DNA of 17,799 bases. Origin: Pseudohongiella sp. GTDB taxonomy: Bacteria; Pseudomonadota; Gammaproteobacteria; Pseudomonadales; Pseudohongiellaceae. The DNA is taken from the NCBI GenBank assembly GCA_030652635.1, contig JAUSPW010000409.1, forward strand, positions 1 through 17,799. The letters run 5' to 3'. The translations under genes were made by a program, and so were the position numbers. The stretch's first letter is position 1, and each line of letters begins with the position of its first letter. Below are positions 14,324-17,799 of this stretch, one piece after another. The notes under the pieces are model-generated. The model did no database searches and was not told where the DNA came from. It saw only the letters and a list, made by a program, of their open reading frames with translations.

Positions 14324-15719
14324 GAGCAGCCTCGATGCCTAACACGCGGATACATTGCAATCCATTCACCAAACCAGCGGCGCCAATCTGGTCGCCTGTC
14401 TGCAGACTGATACGCTCACTCACCGGTTTTTCATTCACCGTGATGCTCGCGGTATCTGCCGTCAAGATGATGTGGTTGTCCTGTAAATCAATCAAAAACA
14501 GACGCTGTTTTGTGCCATTAAGCGTCAGCGTAGATGATGGCGAGGCAAGCACAAGACCCTGCCCGTATTGATGGTACACGGCAACTGGCAGTGGCCATGC
14601 AACACCGTCATGCAACAAGTGTGTGGGAGAAGTGGCAGGCGCCTTTGATTGAGTGAGGCCCATATTCGCAGTCGGCGAGACAAGCGATTGACTGCGCTCA
14701 CTGCGCCCAGCGTCAATCGCAAGTGCATTCAAAAACGGCACTGTGTTGTTTTGATTTGAACTCTGAGTCGCCGCATTCGCAGCTACCCTCAGACACATCT
14801 CAGCCAACAGTTCCGGGCTGACACTGTGATGGATCGCCTGCAGACAGTCTTGCAGCCCAGGGATCAACGCTGCCCGATCCGACAATAACACCGGCATCGA
14901 GCCTGAAGTGATGATGCGCGCTGCGTGCTGTGCAACCTTTTGGAAAACTGGCTCCAGTGCGTCCAGTACATCACTGAGGCTGATGCGGGCTTGCACGGTG
15001 TTTTTATCAGTCTGAATGCGTGCAATCAGTTCCTGTTCACCCGACTGAAAATGCTGCAGCCACTGCGCAATCTGGTTATAGAGTTGTTGCTCCCACGCGG
15101 CGCTGTGCTGGGGGTTGAATCGCGACTGCGCCACAAATGAATCGGTGGCGGTTTGTACCAGAATATTGGAAATAGCCGTCCAGCCTGCCCCGGGCACCAC
15201 ACTGACTGCGTCACGCCGCACCGATGCACCATCCGCTTGCAGGCGCGTCAGACTGATCTGGTGCAGCTGCACATCAACGTACAGCAGCTCAGCACCCGAC
15301 GCTAACTGATGGCTGACACTGACCAGGGCGGCATCCATCATGGCAACCGGCGTAAACGGGCTGTGCTTGAGCACACCGGTCAATACGGCCAGTTGCTCAC
15401 GACTGAAACTGGCTGGCACCGCAATGACAATTTCGCCTTCAAATCCACTTTCCTGGGCAAGATGCATCAAGTGCCCATGTGCCACATCCGCATAGTGGCG
15501 ATAATGTGCCACCGGCCGGGTTAAAGGTGTCATGCCCAGTCGGTACCAGAACTCATTGTTGGTGCCCAAGGGGTTCAGGCGACTCTGTTCCGCGGCCTGC
15601 TGACCAAACTGTATGTGTTTGCCATTGACCAGCACGTAACCCGGGCTGCTGAACATCAAGCCGTTATGGTTGTACAAACCCAACTGATGGTCATTCAGCT
15701 CCAGAACAGCTCTGTTCAT
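14316..15719 (-). CDS. Degenerate Hsp70/actin-like protein with FHA-like C-terminus
   Basis: This 467-residue protein has no signal peptide or TM helix and is therefore likely cytoplasmic. Residues 1-270 align in order with an Hsp70/actin (ASKHA) fold: opening strand LELNDHQLGLYN, later EIVIAVPASFSREQLAVLTGVL (97-118; Hsp70 has V.VPA.F...QR.A....), and DAALVSVSHQLASGAELLYVDVQLHQISLTRL. The phosphate loops of true Hsp70 (GIDLGTT and DLGGGT) are missing, so ATP hydrolysis is doubtful. A low-complexity linker (about 315-365) leads to a beta-rich C-terminus (about 385-460) with ITVNEKPVSERISLQTGDQI, the shape of an FHA or similar phospho-threonine-binding domain. It overlaps the proton-channel gene by ATGA and VWA-A by 8 bases, so it is translated with them. 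It may be a cytosolic adaptor or regulator of the channel; that role is inference. Confidence 0.7.
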   Translation of the reverse strand: MNRAVLELNDHQLGLYNHNGLMFSSPGYVLVNGKHIQFGQQAAEQSRLNPLGTNNEFWYRLGMTPLTRPVAHYRHYADVAHGHLMHLAQESGFEGEIVIAVPASFSREQLAVLTGVLKHSPFTPVAMMDAALVSVSHQLASGAELLYVDVQLHQISLTRLQADGASVRRDAVSVVPGAGWTAISNILVQTATDSFVAQSRFNPQHSAAWEQQLYNQIAQWLQHFQSGEQELIARIQTDKNTVQARISLSDVLDALEPVFQKVAQHAARIITSGSMPVLLSDRAALIPGLQDCLQAIHHSVSPELLAEMCLRVAANAATQSSNQNNTVPFLNALAIDAGRSERSQSLVSPTANMGLTQSKAPATSPTHLLHDGVAWPLPVAVYHQYGQGLVLASPSSTLTLNGTKQRLFLIDLQDNHIILTADTASITVNEKPVSERISLQTGDQIGAAGLVNGLQCIRVLGIEAAHG

Positions 15720-16576
15720 GCCGGCAACACCTGTTGTTCGTCATTGCTCTGTCGCACACCGGCGCGCGAACCCGCACGCTCAGGCACCTGCAGATAAGCG
15801 ATCAGATGATCATTGCAGTAATTCTCGGAATCCAGCACCAGACGGTCCTGAATCAACGACAACTGGTGCAACAGAAACATCAACATGATGCTGGTGACCA
15901 GCGCAACAAAGGTTGAGTTGAAGGCCACACCCAGGCTCATGGTGACCCCCATGATGTCACCGTTAACGGCTTGCTGGGCTTGTCCAAGGGCCGTGCCGAT
16001 GCCGCGCACCGTGCCCAAAAAGCCTATGGAGGGAATGGCCCAGGCGATGTAGCGAATAATGGTCAACTCACTTTCCAAGCGATCTGATTCGCTTTCACAG
16101 ACGCCGCGTACGGTAGCCGCTGCATCCTGTACGCTGCGCGTCGTTCCAAAGCGATGTAAACCCGATAACAAGGCGCGCGGCAGCAAAAATAACTGTTCAT
16201 GTGCGGGCAGGGCCTGTACCGGGCGTGCAAACTGACGGGCATCTTCGGGCAGGATACTGGTGCCCGCCGACACCTGCAGGAGTTCGCGTTCGAGCAACGC
16301 GCGTTCTTTCATGGTGCGTGAGGCTTTCATACCAATAATGATCATTGCCCAGAAAAACAGGATGATGCAGGTTTCCTGTTCAAAATCGCGCATGATCACA
16401 TAGATCGATTGATCGGGCACATAACTCTCATCGGCCTGCTGCATGGCTGCCTGTTGTTCCAGAATGATGTCGGCGTTTGGCCTGATCACCGCAACATACA
16501 CGGCATGAACAATAATAATGACTATCACCAGTGCAAACAGTTGGTAGATGACTTCCGAAAGGTACTTGTGTTTCAT
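15716..16576 (-). CDS. MotA/TolQ/ExbB-type proton-channel subunit
   Basis: The 286-residue form from ATG 16576 (AGGAAG 6 bases upstream) is preferred over a 295-residue form from 16603. The predicted layout is TM1 (9-31), a periplasmic loop (about 32-67), TM2 (69-84), a large cytoplasmic domain (about 85-170), TM3 (172-195) and TM4 (213-238), then a cytoplasmic tail. TM3 carries AIPSIGFLGTVRGIGTALGQA, the family signature (GLLGTV.GI..A), and TM4 carries MSLGVAFNSTFVALVTSIML (AL.TT..GL..A). Thr189 and Thr222 match the polar channel residues of TolQ/ExbB. By family it forms a pentameric proton channel around two copies of an Asp-bearing TM partner; here the only candidates are the two VWA proteins downstream. 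Four helices are nearer MotA/ZorA than ExbB, but the signature sequence is TolQ/ExbB-like. Confidence 0.88.
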   Translation of the reverse strand: MKHKYLSEVIYQLFALVIVIIIVHAVYVAVIRPNADIILEQQAAMQQADESYVPDQSIYVIMRDFEQETCIILFFWAMIIIGMKASRTMKERALLERELLQVSAGTSILPEDARQFARPVQALPAHEQLFLLPRALLSGLHRFGTTRSVQDAAATVRGVCESESDRLESELTIIRYIAWAIPSIGFLGTVRGIGTALGQAQQAVNGDIMGVTMSLGVAFNSTFVALVTSIMLMFLLHQLSLIQDRLVLDSENYCNDHLIAYLQVPERAGSRAGVRQSNDEQQVLPA

Positions 16577-16649
16577 GCCTTGCTTCCTGCCCTGCGGCGC
16601 CATGTGTCGCCTGTTTGTTTGGATTGGTTATGTCGGATGCTGTGTTGTC

Positions 16650-16970
16650 TCAAATATCGACTGGGAAAGACACCCCGAGATCCTGCGAAATCTGTTCCGA
16701 CGGAATAAAGCGGCCCGTGCTGCGCGCCCCTGGCTGTATCGGCTGACTGTCGATGTCCGGCAAAGATTGTTCTGGCGCCTGCGCGGCGCTGTCATCCCCG
16801 GAAGGTGCTGCCTGGCTTTGTTCCTGTTCCTGATCTTCTCCAGTAACCGGCTGCTGACTCTGCGCCTGATCTTGTGATGCAGCCTGAGCATACAAGGATA
16901 CTGTGTATGCGGCTGTGATGATTGTCACGACTACCAGCAGGCTCTGAAAAAACTGTTTGAATCGTTTCAT
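16650..16970 (-). CDS. Small exported Gln/acidic-rich protein, unknown function
   Basis: This 106-residue protein starts at ATG 16970, with GGGGAA 6 bases upstream; the frame is also open from TTG 16976. It has a signal peptide or N-terminal TM helix (about 8-28, AAYTVSLYAQA), then a low-complexity, disordered-looking segment rich in Gln, Asp, Glu, Ser, Ala and Pro (30-80). The C-terminal tail is structured-looking (GRFIPSEQISQDLGV then SFPVDI). Tails with this PSE.IS.D..VSFPVDI ending recur, as I recall, in small proteobacterial exported proteins, so the tail is probably the functional part. It lies 2 bases after the SUMF1 gene and 73 bases before the proton-channel gene. Its codon pattern and tight position suggest a real cluster gene. 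It could be a ligand or plug for the machine; this is speculation. Confidence 0.65.
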   Translation of the reverse strand: MKRFKQFFQSLLVVVTIITAAYTVSLYAQAASQDQAQSQQPVTGEDQEQEQSQAAPSGDDSAAQAPEQSLPDIDSQPIQPGARSTGRFIPSEQISQDLGVSFPVDI

Positions 16971-16972
16971 GC

Positions 16973-17799
16973 TCAATTCCCCAAATACCGAGCCACACGA
17001 AAACCAAGATCGTTACGCGCTTCTTCACCGAAGTCGCGGTATGACGGTCTCAACTCCGTCATGGTGCCATGTGCCCAGCTGGAACCTTTAATCGTGCGGT
17101 ACCGCCCCTCTTCAGGCCCAACAGGATCTGTTTCACGCACACTGCTTAATCCACTCACGGCGCCATAAACATCATGTACCCATTCAGAAACGTTGCCCGC
17201 CATGTCATACAATCCAAGTGCTGAAGGCGCAAACAAACCCACATTGGAGGTACCGGCATAGCGGTCATTCATGCCGCGTAGATACTGCCCCAGAAAAGCG
17301 GCGGTAGATTCATCAGCAAAGTTCCCGTGTTCGGGCGTCGGGGGCCAGGTGTCGCCCCAAGGGAAACGTCGGGTACCACCTTGCCCATCAGCGCGTGCGG
17401 CCCACTCCCACTCCGCTTCAGTCGGCAACCGATATCCATTAGCGTCGGCATTAATACCGGTGACGGCACCCTCTTGAATGATGTAAAACGCTGTCAAAGA
17501 TTCCTGTGCGCTTAACCAGTTTGCATACAGGGCTGCGTCCAACCAAGTGACTTGCACCGCTGGTTGATTGGGCAAGTCCAGCGAGGTACCTTGCAAAGTC
17601 CCGGACGCGTGATCCGCACGGTAGCGTCTGAACTGTTCATTGGTCACCGGATGCAGTGACAGGTAAAACGGTTTGACCATATTCACGTCGCGCAGCGTCT
17701 CATTGGCGCGACGTCCCGGCTCACGGCGTGATGAGCCCATGGTATAGGGATAGGGATAAAACAACTGCAAGGTCTGGCCACCTGCGCTAGTGATGACGG
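16973..17799 (-). CDS. SUMF1/FGE-fold protein, 5' end outside window
   Basis: The frame is open to the window edge, giving 274 C-terminal residues; the first ones (VITSAGGQTLQLFYPYPY) lead straight into the SUMF1 domain, so an N-terminal signal or extra domain is expected further upstream. Motifs: TMGSSRREPGRRANE, FYLSLHPVTNEQFRRYRA, AVQVTWLDAALYANWLSAQ, GYRLPTEAEWEWAARA, FPWGDTWP, NVGLFAPSALGLYDMAGNVSEWV and IKGSSW...DLGFRVARYL. There are no cysteines at all in the visible 274 residues, so formylglycine synthesis is impossible by the known Cys/copper mechanism. A structural or ligand-binding C-lectin-like role is likelier. GSSRREPGRRANE is the form seen in larger SUMF1 proteins with N-terminal PEGA or kinase domains. 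It is the first visible gene of the ten-gene minus-strand run, 2 bases before the small exported protein. Confidence 0.88.
   Translation of the reverse strand, partial: VITSAGGQTLQLFYPYPYTMGSSRREPGRRANETLRDVNMVKPFYLSLHPVTNEQFRRYRADHASGTLQGTSLDLPNQPAVQVTWLDAALYANWLSAQESLTAFYIIQEGAVTGINADANGYRLPTEAEWEWAARADGQGGTRRFPWGDTWPPTPEHGNFADESTAAFLGQYLRGMNDRYAGTSNVGLFAPSALGLYDMAGNVSEWVHDVYGAVSGLSSVRETDPVGPEEGRYRTIKGSSWAHGTMTELRPSYRDFGEEARNDLGFRVARYLGN

Noticed and set aside
12157..16576. Reading it as Tol-Pal, ExbBD-TonB or a flagellar stator
   Set aside because: No TolA, TolB, Pal, TonB or OmpA-like peptidoglycan-binding domain occurs in the window, and the TM-Asp partners end in VWA domains.
9223..17799. 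Reading the cluster as a Zorya anti-phage system
   Set aside because: A ZorA-like channel and Asp-bearing partners are present, but there is no peptidoglycan-binding OmpA domain on the partners and no ZorC, ZorD (helicase/nuclease) or ZorE gene. The VWA, SUMF1 and lipoprotein genes do not belong to Zorya.

Overview
The window looks like the chromosome of a Gammaproteobacterium. The first gene is the C-terminal end of a pseudomonad-type homoserine kinase (ThrB). Genes are tightly packed, often with 4-base ATGA overlaps and clear Shine-Dalgarno sites, and many products are lipoproteins or envelope proteins. No genus can be named from the sequence alone. There are no tRNA or rRNA genes, insertion sequences or CRISPR arrays, and no gene-free stretch longer than about 220 bases.

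Plus-strand left part (1-4324). The end of thrB overlaps a gene for an exported SUMF1-fold protein. Next comes a regulated cassette: a small YtrA-type GntR repressor, an ABC ATPase and its membrane partner, followed by an acyltransferase-3 membrane enzyme. The repressor gene has a promoter overlapped by a perfect 20-bp palindrome that also covers its probable start codon, which suggests autoregulation and a leaderless or very short-leader mRNA.

Middle (4334-8085). On the minus strand are a polyphosphate kinase 2 and a lipoprotein of the serine beta-lactamase/esterase fold. Facing away from them on the plus strand is a pair encoding a cytochrome c'-like lipoprotein and a membrane-anchored SIMPL-domain protein.

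Minus-strand right part (17799 down to 8108). This is one long, nearly gapless run of ten genes. In transcription order they encode: a SUMF1-fold protein (its 5' end lies outside the window), a small exported Gln-rich protein, a MotA/TolQ/ExbB-type proton-channel subunit, a degenerate Hsp70-like protein with an FHA-like C-terminus, two related proteins with one TM helix, a coiled coil and a VWA domain, two lipoproteins of unknown family, an M48 metalloprotease lipoprotein, and an exported metallo-beta-lactamase-fold hydrolase. Both VWA proteins begin with a TM helix carrying FLDV(I/M)SCGFGA. Its Asp sits where TolR, ExbD and MotB carry their proton-binding Asp, directly beside a TolQ/ExbB-like gene. 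The proposal here is that this is a proton-motive-force-driven trans-envelope machine in which the usual ExbD/TolR/MotB periplasmic domain is replaced by two different VWA domains, with lipoproteins and a protease as possible outer-membrane partners. It is not Tol-Pal, ExbBD-TonB, a flagellar stator or Zorya as judged from its gene content, and it is the best candidate here for an undescribed system. Its function is unknown.
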